From Spongilla lacustris (Eukaryota > Porifera > Demospongiae > Spongillida > Spongillidae), in assembly GCA_949361645.1 (NCBI GenBank), contig OX442416.1, positions 14,393,969 to 14,457,968 on the forward strand: 64,000 nucleotides of DNA, read 5' to 3'. A model generated the notes under the pieces. It was not told the DNA's origin. It made no database searches and saw nothing but the letters and a program-made list of their open reading frames with translations. A program made the position numbers and the translations under genes. Positions within the stretch are counted from its first letter, which is position 1. Each line of letters begins with the position of its first letter. This document shows, one piece after another, positions 24,801-33,984 of this stretch.

Positions 24801-27690
24801 TTATGGGAGGAGGGTGTGTGGGTATGGAGGAGTGACAAAGCAAAAAAGGTACAGTGTATGCATAATCCCATTGTCATGCCCCTATCCTTTCCCCCTCTCC
24901 CTTTCTCCCTTACTCAGAGATAAGCCACTACCTCCTGGTAGCTGCTGGCCCCACCATCCACCAGGTGTCCCTGGACGTGAGCTATGTGGCGGACATAGTC
25001 CTCCCCATCACCGGGATCATCAATGCCGTGTCTGTGGATGTGGACATTGTGCAGAACATGGTCTACTGGAGCGATGATGTTGCTCCTGGGATATATAGGG
25101 CCCCCCTGACTGGAGGTGAGGGGAGGAGGGTGGGATATATAGGGCCCCCCTGACTGGAGGTGAGGGGAGGAGGGTGGGATATATATAGGCCCCCCTGACT
25201 GGAGGTGAGGGGAGGAGGCTGGGATATATAGGGCCCCCCTGACTGGAGGTGAGGGGAGGATCGAGGGTGTGGATGGTTTTGAAGGCTGCTGGTTAAAGAG
25301 GCAGCATGACCTATCACTTGACACATACATGTACATGTACAAATGTACATGTACATGTATGTGCAACATGACATGTATAATGATTAGTCCTGCTTGCATA
25401 ACATTGCATCACACACTAGCAATTCCTGTGCATACCTTCATGAATCAAGTTACATTGTACATTGTACCTAAGTTATGTAATACACTACAATTCTTGTTGC
25501 TGCACGCCCTGTGATACACAGACACCCACACCCGTCATACCCTCACACCTCCCCTCTTGTATGTGCACATGTAAGACACCCTCACCCATCATACCCACAC
25601 ACCTCCCCTCTTGTATGTGCACATGTAAGACACCCTCACCCATCATACCCACACACCTCCCCTCTTGTATGTGCACATGTAAGACACCCTCACCCATCAT
25701 ACCCACACACCTCCCCTCTTGTATGTGCACATGTAAGACACCCTCACCCATCATACCCACACACCTCCCCTCTTGTATGTGCACATGTACTTACTGGATG
25801 CCGTGATGAGCTTACCAACTGGTGTGCTAGACATTTAAGTAATTGTGTGACCTCTATGCATGCATACACACACATACACACACACACACACATACACACA
25901 TACACACACATACATGTACACATACACACACATACATGTACATGTACACATACACACACATACATGTACACATACACACACATACATGTATACATACACA
26001 CACATACATGTACACATACACACACATACACACACACATACACACACACATACACACACATACACACACATGCACACATACACACACATTGATCAGGTGC
26101 TGCTCAGGTAGTGCTCCAACAGCTAATAATCCAGCCCAAATCTTTGGCGGTGGATTGGATTAGTCGGAATATCTACTGGGTGGACATGGGAACTCAGCGC
26201 ATGGAAGTGGCTCACCTGGACGGCACCAATCGGATGGTCCTCCTGTCCAACCTGCACAGCCAGGGCATCGGCACCCCCAGGGGGCTGGCCCTGGACCTCA
26301 TGCACACGTATGTACATCAGCACCCCCCAGGGGGCTGGCCCTGGACCTCATGCACGCGTATGTACATCAGCACCCCCAGGGGGCTGGCCCTGGACCTCAT
26401 GCACACGTATGTACATCAGCACCCCCAGGGGGCTGGCCCTGGACCTCATGCACACGTATGTACATCAGCACCCCCAGGGGGCTGGCCCTTGGACCTCATG
26501 CACACGTATGTACATCAGCACCCCCAGGGGGCTGGCCCTTGGACCTCATGCACACGTATGTACATCAGCACCCCCCAGGGGGCTGGCCCTTGGACCTCAT
26601 GCACACGTATGTACATGTGATATCGCTGTGCATTAAAGGTCACATGTACATGTACTTGTAGGAGGAATGTGTGCATGTTGTCCCTGTATAAAGATACTCA
26701 CATTGTACATGCATGGCCACGCCCTCTTCTCCCTTCTTCCCTTTTCTCCTTACTCCTCCCTCATTCCCTCACTCCATCACTTCCCCCCCTCTCCCCCCAG
26801 GTACATATATTGGACTGATGATACCAGTATCTACAGGATGGCCATGGATGGTACCATGATGACCACCCTGATAGGGGGCCAAATAACGCCCACCTCTGTT
26901 GCCATTAGCAACAGATGGATAGTGTGGTCCGACCCTTTAGTCCCTACCATTGCAGTGGCCGATGCTGACACGGGCATAATGAGTCAGGGGGCAATATATG
27001 GTGTGTGAGCATAGTGTGTGTATGTGTGTGCATAGTGTGTGTATGTGTGTGCATATTGTATGTGTGTGCATAGTGTGTGCAATGTGTATGTGTGTGCAAG
27101 TGTGTAATACAGGTGTACATTTACATGTAGGTGTGTGTATGCATGCTGCGTTGATGTGCTTATGAGTACCAGGTACATGCACTGCACAGCTGTCACATGC
27201 ATGCCTCTCCTCCCCAGCCCTAGGCCAGCAGCTGTGTGGGGTAGCCGTGTATAACAGCTACCTGTACTGGGTGAACAGGCAGGACAGGAGCCTGCACAGG
27301 GCCCACTTTGACACCACCGGGACTGCTGCCCTCACCACTGGTGCCAACGAGACCATCATGGTCACAGGGATGGCCGTGGATGTGAGGGAGGTGAGGCTGA
27401 TCCAAAAGAGTGACCTCACCAATGGAGGTATGTGTTTGCGAGGGGAAGAGGGTGTGATGTAGGGAAGGGTGTTGGTATTTTTTAGGCTGTGATATGTGAG
27501 AGGGAGATGTGATGTGTAAGAGTGAGATGTGATGGTATAAGAAGGTGTGATGACCGCTGTGCTGGTATACATGTAAGTGGATGGGTATACCACTGTTTGA
27601 ATTTGCTCTCTGATGGTGCTTCCACGCGTATTAAAAAATTGTACATGTACCATGTACATGTACATGTGTACCAGTTCTGAATTTCACTTT

Positions 27691-27762
<72 letters not shown>

Positions 27763-30700
27763 TTCCAGCACCTATGTGCCCAGAACAGGGGGTGTGGCAG
27801 CCTGTGCCTCCCCAATGTGTGGTCTGCTTCCCTGTACAGCTGTGCCTGCCCCACGGGCATCAAGCTGAACGCTGATGGCCTGACGTGCCCCAAGGGTGAG
27901 TTAATAGAGGACGGGTGTGTCCAATGGTGGGAATAAAGGTTGTCTTTGAATAGAGAAGAGCGTCGTGACTGGTCATGTACATGTACATGTACTTGACCTT
28001 GGGGGATGTTAATGATGTCATAACATTGTATACTCTATTTAGGTGCCCACCATGTATCTACCTACATGAACCACCACCCCCCCTCCCCTCATACTGTATG
28101 TAACCACCACCCTCCATATGTAACCACCCCCACCCCCACCCCCCATATATAACCACCTCCCCCCCTCCCCACACACAGTACCGTCCACCTTCCTTCTGGT
28201 GTCAGTTGGGGACACCATACAGCAGATTTCCCTCGACACACCAAAACAAGACTCTGTGGTCCTTATAGTGAGCGACCAGCAGCAGCACCCCCAAGCCACC
28301 GACTTCCTCCTCACCGACTCCAGCGATGGCCAAGTGTTTTGGGTGGAATCCTCTGTCGATGCCATCTTCTCCTCCAGCCTGTTGGGCAGTTCCCCTCTCA
28401 CCATCGTTCCCCATGCGGGGGCCCCCCAGGGGGTGGCGGTGGACTGGATAGCCTCCAATGTGTACTGGACGGCACAGGGGAGCCTGCAGGTCGCAGCTGG
28501 CATCTACGTTGCCAGGAGCAACGGATCCTTCCCTAGGGCCGTGGTCACCAGGGACGTGAGCTATCCGGGTACCCTGGCCATCCATCCCACGCTAGGGTGA
28601 GTCTTGCCACATTCTCTTGTCCAGAGCTCCATCATGCTTGGTGTGTACATGTATAGTGGCTGTGTTACATGTCATGCCTGCACCAAACATGTACCCATGC
28701 ACCATACATGTACCCATCACTGCACCATACATGTACCCATCACTGCACCATACATGTACCCATCACTGCACTGTACATGTACCCATCACTGCACCATACA
28801 TGTACCCATCACTGCACCATACATGTACCCATCACTGCACCGTACATGTACCATCACTGCACCATACATGTACCCATCACTGCACCGTACATTAACTCTT
28901 GCTTCTTTGAACATTTGCATTCTAATGTGGTTTGTCATGTCTTCCAGATCTCTACATTTAAGCCCTCCCACTCCCCTACATATGCATGTACTTCTGAGCA
29001 CACCTCCTAAATGTACCACTCCTGCCTCCTCCTTCATCACCTGACCCCTCCCCTGACTCCTCCCCTGGCCCCTCCCCTGATGATGTAAGCGATGTTATGA
29101 TACATGTGTACATGTATTGTAAATGTACACATATATATGCACACACCCACAAACACCACCCCACACACACACATGCATACAAACAACCACACACATACAC
29201 ATACACACATTTGCACACTGCTTCAAACAGCTACCTCTTTTGGGTTGACCTAATGCCTCAACCAAGGATTGAGCGCTGCAATCTGGATGGTTCTAACAGG
29301 ATGCTCATCGTCAACAGCACAAGTATGATCAATGAGCTCGTCGTGGACTACACCACCAACAAGCTCTACTGGCCCAACAGCAACCATGAGCTGCGTGTCT
29401 GTGACCTCGATGGCAGTAACCAGCGTGTCTTTTTACCCACGCCCACCAATCCATCACAGCGGTACCCGCCGTATGGGATGGCTAAATTGGGCAATCAGGT
29501 ATTCTGGACCAAGTGGTACCCCAGCGCGCTGTATCGGGCCCTGCAGACTGGACCTAGCAACTTCTTACTGCAAACATTGAGTATTTTCTCACAGCAGCCA
29601 AATAATCTTGCCATCGTTAACCCTTTGCGGCCTGGAGGTATGGAAGTTTTGGAGAAAAAGAGGGTTGGGGGGGGGGGGGGGGGTTGAATGACCCTCTTCC
29701 CAAAACGAGATTTAAAAGTTTCACTATTTGTTGATCAATCCAATACACTTATACATACGAAAATGTGTACATGTACATGTACATTTACACTTACATGTAC
29801 ATGTAGTAGTGATAATATTTAGCCTTATGTCACGAAAGGTCTCCTTGTAATATAATTCAACCCCCCCCCCCCCCTTTCCCGAAGGCTGTGTAAGCCCACA
29901 GCAAGATTATTTGTTTGCTTTTCCTTCACGTTTATTACTCCCTCTCCCAACTGTTGTTTTCCTGCCCACCTCAAATAGAGCTCACCCCACTCCCATCACC
30001 TCTTCCTTGCTCTGTCAACAATGGTGGCTGCCCACAGTTGTGCCTCGCCTCAAACTCTACACATCGTCTCTGCGGATGTTCCAAAAATCTTACTTGCAAT
30101 GAGACATGTGAGTACATCACATTTACACCCTTGCACATATACATGTACACACCATGACATGTACACACAGCAAAAACAAAAGTGTGAAGGCCCCCGTATC
30201 TTTTTCGTGTGAATTGGTACATGGAGTACGCCAATAGACACACCAAATCAAGTGTGACAGTGCAGGTGATTTCACCCAAAATGCAGAAGGAAAAAAAAAT
30301 AGAAGATATATTGGCCAGGATTCCAACCCTTTGCACTGCATCCCTGTACCTAACTCCAAAAGCTATCACAACATGAATGTTTTTTTAAATATGTAATTAA
30401 ATTAACCGTTATCCCACCATATCATCAATTATTAATACAAACTAAAACTAAGTGAAGGTCACACCAAATTACGGAGTGAATCATTCACACAAGCTCACTC
30501 GATGGTGTGATATTACACCGAAAGTAAAATTTAGTGTGAAGGTCACCCTTTTTTAAACATACTACGAGTGATTATAGGTGACCTTCACACTTTTGATTTT
30601 GCAGTGCACACATCACATGTACACACCATCACATGTACACACCATCACATGTACACACCATCACATGTACACACCATCACATGTACACACCATCACATGT

Positions 30701-33700
30701 ACACACCATCACATGTACACACCATCACATGTACACACCATCACATGTACACACCATCACATGTACACACCATCACATGTACACACCATCACATGTACAC
30801 ACCATCACATGTACACACCATCACATGTACACACCATCACATGCACGCACCATCATATGTACGCACCATCACATGTACACACCATCTTATGTACACATGA
30901 CATGAGCACACAAAGCAATGGTGCACATGCTCGCATACACGTATCACACCCCACATTAGCATGTGCCACTCCCCTATCAATGTGTGCCCCTCCCACCTCA
31001 TTACAATATGCCCGAGCACTTCGCCGTGTCAGTAAACTGCTCATGCGTAAGGCGCTTGTCTCTGCACTCTTCTCTGCTGCAGTTGGTGTTCCCTCGCAGC
31101 CCCTCCCACCTGCTCCTCAGTACTCCTCCACACAACAGAGCCAGCCACTGCCAACAATGTCATCAGTAGTCAGCCTTCAGGAAACATCACTTAGCTCCAA
31201 CACAGAATATAAGTATGTGGCAAGCAGGGAAGGGAAGAAGGGAGGGGAGAAGGGGTACAAAGGAGGGGAGAACGGAGGATGATGCAGTGAAAGAGCAAAT
31301 GTTAATATTGGTTTTATTGCTTGTAAAACATTGCTTTACATCACTTTTCACATGTAGGACAAGTGAAGATTCAGTTAACAGTGAGTTGCGTATTGTGCAC
31401 ATGAGGTGTGTGTTGAGGGGCCTCAAGCCGTGTTAATGACACTATGATAAGAGAGCAGTGTGTGCGAGGAGGGAAGGCTTCTTTGAGAGGGGACTGTAGT
31501 GATGAAGTAGGTGAGGTATGTGATATGTAGCGATGAGGTATGTGATATGTAGTGATGAGGTATGTGATATGCAGTGATGAGGTATGTGATATGCAGGGAT
31601 GAGGTATGTGATATGCAGTGATGAGGTATGTGATATGCAGTGATGAGGTATGTGATACATGTATGTAGCGATGAGGTATGTGATATGGAGTGATGAGGTA
31701 TGTGATATGCAGTGATGAGGTATGTGATATGCAGTGATGAGGTATGTGATATGCAGTGATGAGGTATGTGATACATGTATGTAGCGATGAGGTATGTGAT
31801 ATGGAGTGATGAGGTATGTGATATGCAGTGATGAGGTATGTGATATGCAGTGATGAGGTATGTGATACATGTATGTAGCGATGAGGTATGTGATATGGAG
31901 TGATGAGGTATGTGATATGCAGTGATGAGGTATGTGATATGCAGTGATGAGGTATGTGATATGCAGTGATGAGGTATGTGATACATGTATGTAGCGATGA
32001 GGTATGTGATATGGAGTGATGAGGTATGTGATATGCAGTGATGAGGTATGTGATATGCAGTGATGAGGTATGTGATACATGTATGTAGCGATGAGGTATG
32101 TGATATGGAGTGATGAGGTATGTGATATGCAGTGATGAGGTATGTGATATGCAGTGATGAGGTATGTGATATGCAGTGATGAGGTATGTGATACATGTAT
32201 GTAGCGATGAGGTATGTGATATGGAGTGATGAGGTATGTGATATGCAGTGATGAGGTATGTGATATGCAGTGATGAGGTATGTGATACATGTATGTAGCG
32301 ATGAGGTATGTGATATGGAGTGATGAGGTATGTGATATGCAGTGATGAGGTATGTGATATGCAGTGATGAGGTAGTGATATGCAGTGATGAGGTATGTGA
32401 TACATGTATGTAGCGATGAGGTATGTGATATGGAGTGATGAGGTATGTGATATGCAGTGATGAGGTATGTGATACATGTATGTAGTGATGAGGTATGTGA
32501 AATGTAGTGATGAGGTATGTGATATGCAGTGATGAGGTATGTGATACATGTATGTAGCGATGAGGTATGTGATATATTATGTAGTGATGAGGTACGTGTA
32601 TAGAGTGTACTAGAATGTGATACATGTACATGCAGTCATGAAGGGTACGATGTGTTTATGTTTTGCATCCTCTCTCGTTCCCACCAGTCATGCTCCTTGG
32701 TGTGAGCATAGTGATGAGTCTTGTGGTGGTGGTGGTGTTGACGGCAATCATCATTGTCCTCATCGTGGTGGTGCGCAGGTATGGGGGGGGGGGGGGGGGG
32801 GGTAATGGGGTTGATATCTGGTGTCCTTATATGCCAAGGTGTACCCTTGAAGTGGAGTCCAAAATTCATAATAAACTGATTACATGTGTTTTAGTCAGTT
32901 TTAGAATTAAATAAGCAATGTCAGCATATTGTTCTGTGAATCAATTCTTCATGTAGGTACAAAAAGAAAAGGAGTGGGAATTCTCTTCATATGAACACAA
33001 TACATGTACACGAAGTAAGCACTGTGACAGGTTTTAGTGTGGTCTGATAGAACAGTTTTTGGAAAAAGTACCCTCCCCTTTCCCAGTTTTGCATCTCAGC
33101 CTTTTGGGTCAACATTTATCTCACTACAGAATAATGGAAGGAGCAACAACAGGAGGGTTGCATTTCAGTTCAACAACACCAAGGAGAGCTTTCCTCTTAA
33201 GAACATCAACAGCCACCCTCAGAGCAACCTGAACCAGTTTAAGGGGGAGGAGCCGGAATACTATGACACAAGCTCTGCTAAAGGTCGGCATCGTGCCATA
33301 TCCAGCATCCCTGACAACACACCAATGATGAAACACAAAGAAGGTGTGATAGAGGTAAATGTGGAGGTGGAGATTGCCAAGCAACCAAGAGAGACCAAAG
33401 GACCAGGAGATACCAAGGGACCAGGAGAGACCAAGGGACCAGGAGAGACCAAGGGACCAGGGGAGACCAAGGGACCAGGAGAGACCAAGGGACCAGGAGA
33501 GAACAAGGGACCAGGAGAGACCAAGGGACCAGGGGAGACCAAGGGACCAGGAGAGACCAAGGGACCAGGAAAGACCAAAGGACCAGGGGAGACCAAGGGA
33601 CCAGGAGAGACCAAAGGACCAGGAGAGACCAAAGGACCAGAAGAGACCAAGGGACCAGGAGAGACCAAGGGACCAGGAGATACCGAGGAACCAATGATAC

Positions 33701-33984
33701 CAGTAAAGACACAGGCCGCCACCATAGTGTCAGGGACCACCACAGAATCCAAATATCAAGCAAACTGTAAGGATCCAGGTATATGTGGCTCGAGATATCT
33801 GGAGAACACTTCTACCAGTGGTGAGAAGCGGGACCAGGTAGTAATGCCCGCAATCCCCTCACGGAGAGCCAAAAAGGTTGTGGTGATGCCACCAGAACCT
33901 GGTCCCACCATATCTCCTCCAGCTCTCCCTCCTCGTAGCGGAAGAGTTCCCGCGACAGCAGCCAATAAGGAAGGACAGCAGTGA
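14542..33984 (+). CDS. Ig / YWTD-propeller / EGF single-pass receptor, 23 exons
   Basis: Predicted 1705-residue type I membrane receptor. Exons: 14542-14587, 16166-16447, 16524-16784, 16846-17106, 19872-20156, 21027-21211, 21324-21526, 23421-23612, 23869-24065, 24185-24325, 24918-25115, 26097-26307, 26801-27000, 27218-27427, 27761-27895, 28179-28596, 29231-29637, 29979-30107, 31083-31212, 31358-31380, 32688-32778, 32957-33014, 33130-33984. All junction phases match and the sum, 5118 nt, is divisible by 3. Order: signal peptide (MELLVLVTVMVASFA), Ig domains (about 16-378), three units of YWTD propeller plus LDLR-type EGF (about 379-684, 685-1002, 1003-1320), stalk, TM (about 1373-1396), basic stop-transfer, 300-residue tail. 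The propeller-EGF repeats resemble LRP5/6, but there are no LDLa modules, no NPxY and no PPPSP motif. Likely a cell-surface binding or adhesion/signalling receptor; the ligand is unknown. The 5' edge of exon 2 is the least certain boundary. An unrelated gene start cannot be excluded, but phase 1 suits the Ig exons. Confidence 0.85.
15145..15521. mobile_element. Foldback element in intron 1 of the receptor gene
   Basis: A 377-bp sequence starts ACGCAAAACTAAGTTTTTTT and ends AAAAAACTTTGTTTTGCGT. Inner parts of the arms also pair (GAAGTTTGACTGTTAAGCCA at 15190 versus TGGCTTAACAGTCAAACTTC near 15460). Arms are imperfect and about 130 bp long. No coding content. Confidence 0.7.
15596..15895 (+). 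repeat. GTCCC-G(n) minisatellite with poly-G tracts
   Basis: Repeated units of the form TGTCCCGGGG(n) separated by 30-60 bp, including G runs at 15616-15627, 15685-15697 and 15865-15894. Located in intron 1 of the receptor gene. Confidence 0.75.
16025..16096. mobile_element. TIR-family remnant in intron 1
   Basis: TCCAGACCC near 16032, then GATGTAATCCATCCGCTG and GGGTCTGGGTACGAGACT up to 16095, matching the terminal part of the family at 6938-7574. It is immediately followed by a 22-base G run. Confidence 0.7.
17181..17866 (+). repeat. Three tandem copies of a 225-239-bp unit in intron 4
   Basis: The unit begins CATCCCAACTATCTTGCTCA and recurs at 17181, 17406 and 17645, the last copy lacking an internal piece around 17815. 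The copies are almost identical, indicating a recent tandem duplication. Apparent 73- and 82-residue open frames in them are shadows. Confidence 0.9.
17880..18310 (+). repeat. Minisatellite interrupted by a 187-bp TIR element
   Basis: Units of about 26-28 bp of the type GTGCTAAATATTAGGACCCC TGG repeat before 18021 and resume after 18216. The interruption at 18026-18212 has perfect 30-bp inverted ends (GCAGGGTTTTCCATAGACAG ... CTGTCTATGGAAAACCCTGC) and a possible CTGG duplication on both sides, so it is a small DNA transposon nested in the array. Confidence 0.85.
18320..19860. other. Intron 4 remainder, nothing recognised
   Basis: AT-rich intronic sequence. A loose internal repeat with GGTTATTCAG / TATTCAGAAAAATC blocks occurs at 18570-18780 and 19500-19610. 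No exon fits the phase between Ig3 and Ig4 here. Confidence 0.5.
20157..21026. other. Intron 5 of the receptor gene, nothing recognised
   Basis: AT-rich intronic sequence between Ig4 and the first propeller exon; no element or exon seen. Confidence 0.6.
22231..23348. mobile_element. 1.1-kb foldback element in intron 7
   Basis: Two arms of roughly 450-480 bp are inverted copies of each other around a loop near 22745-22880. The ends are ATGTACTGTAAAGTACC and GGTAATTTACAGTACAT. Inner checkpoints pair: AGGACTACCATTTCTTTCC (22371) with GGAAAGAAATGGTAGTCCT (23214), and ATTCTCTATGAGAAGTAGAC in the right arm with its inverse in the left. A C run in the left arm (22255-22273) faces a G run in the right arm (about 23308-23323). 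No coding content. Confidence 0.85.
23684..23812 (+). repeat. About 23-bp minisatellite in intron 8
   Basis: Six to seven copies of CATCTTTCATTAATACATAT plus TAC/TACC lie between exons 8 and 9 of the receptor gene. Confidence 0.9.
24335..24825 (+). repeat. 26-bp minisatellite in intron 10
   Basis: Nearly 20 copies of TTATGGGAGGAGGGTGTGTG GGAACC fill the intron between EGF 1 and propeller 2. Long open frames (WEPYGRR repeats) are spurious. Confidence 0.92.
25088..25262 (+). repeat. 44-bp array duplicating the 3' end of exon 11 with its donor
   Basis: Exon 11 ends GGGCCCCCCTGACTGGAG|GTGAGG at 25115. The block from GGGATATATAGGG through the donor and the first intronic bases is repeated about four times in a row, so the intron starts with several further copies of the splice donor. 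Because 44 is not a multiple of 3, use of a later donor would shift the frame. Confidence 0.85.
25545..25795 (+). repeat. About 57-bp minisatellite in intron 11
   Basis: Five near-identical units (CACCCATCATACCCACACAC, CTCCCCTCTTGTATGTGCAC, ATGTAAGACACC). Apparent open frames on both strands are repeat artefacts. Confidence 0.9.
25862..26090 (+). repeat. CA-rich microsatellite upstream of exon 12
   Basis: (CACACATA)-type repeats with ACATGTACA interspersed, ending 6 bp before the acceptor of exon 12. The usual pyrimidine tract is missing. Confidence 0.9.
26270..26620 (+). repeat. About 50-bp array duplicating the 3' end of exon 12 with its donor
   Basis: Exon 12 ends CCTGGACCTCATGCACAC|GTATGT at 26307. 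This exon end plus donor and the next bases (GTATGTACATCAG) is repeated six more times through the intron. Each unit also ends in CAG, giving acceptor-like and donor-like sites around a 36-37-nt piece. Confidence 0.88.
27692..27759 (+). repeat. (CA)n microsatellite forming the acceptor of exon 15
   Basis: A 68-bp CA run ends in ACAG|AC, the splice acceptor of the second EGF exon (exon start 27761). There is no polypyrimidine tract. Confidence 0.95.
28179..30107 (+). other. Receptor module: YWTD propeller 3 and EGF 3
   Basis: Two large exons (16 and 17) hold five blade motifs (VFWVE, VYWTA, LFWVD, LYWPN, VFWTK), more divergent than those of propellers 1 and 2. Exon 18 is an EGF-like domain (PCSVNNGGCPQLCLA ... 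CGCSKNLTC) and ends with phase 1 at TGT GAG-type donor GTGAGT. Confidence 0.86.
28688..28892 (+). repeat. 24-bp minisatellite in intron 16
   Basis: About nine copies of TACATGTACCCATCACTGCA CCA(T/G). Non-coding. Confidence 0.92.
30606..30892 (+). repeat. 18-bp minisatellite in intron 18
   Basis: About 15 copies of CACATGTACACACCATCA. Open frames across it (TITCTHHHMYTPSHVH type) are spurious. Confidence 0.95.
31083..33984 (+). other. Receptor module: stalk, microexon, TM helix and tail
   Basis: Exon 19 encodes a Ser/Pro/Gln-rich stalk. Exon 20 is a 23-nt microexon (encoding TSEDSVN between split codons). Exon 21 carries the TM helix (MLLGVSIVMSLVVVVVLTAI and following) and exon 22 the basic anchor YKKKRSG. 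The last exon encodes the tail: an acidic tyrosine motif (EEPEYYDTSSAK), about 17 copies of ETKGPG encoded by an 18-bp coding minisatellite (about 33390-33690), and a proline-rich end (SPPALPPRSGR) matching a PxxPxR SH3-binding motif. Stop TGA at 33982-33984. Confidence 0.87.
31505..32600 (-). repeat. 23-bp-type minisatellite with 210-bp higher-order period, intron 20
   Basis: Units of GATGAGGTATGTGATATGCA GT occur about 48 times. A variant containing ACATGTATGTAGCG recurs at about 31657, 31773, 31867, 31983, 32077, 32193 and 32287, that is with spacings alternating 116 and 94 bp, so the array evolved by copying 210-bp blocks. Long minus-strand open frames (HISHTSSLHITYL) are artefacts. Confidence 0.92.

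Larger units (their letters stand above)
24918..27895 (+). other. Receptor module: YWTD propeller 2 and EGF 2
   Basis: Exons 11-14 give blade motifs VYWSD, IYWVD, IYWTD, IVWSD and LYWVN. Exon 15 (27761-27895) is the capping EGF-like domain (LCAQNRGCGSLCLP ... CACPTGIKL). The 3' borders of exons 11 and 12 are each amplified into tandem arrays in the following introns. The acceptor of exon 15 sits directly at the end of a 68-bp CA repeat. Confidence 0.87.

Noticed and set aside
31371..32631. Minus-strand frames of about 400 codons (HISHTSSLHITYL)
   Set aside because: Intronic minisatellite; antisense to the receptor gene and purely repetitive.
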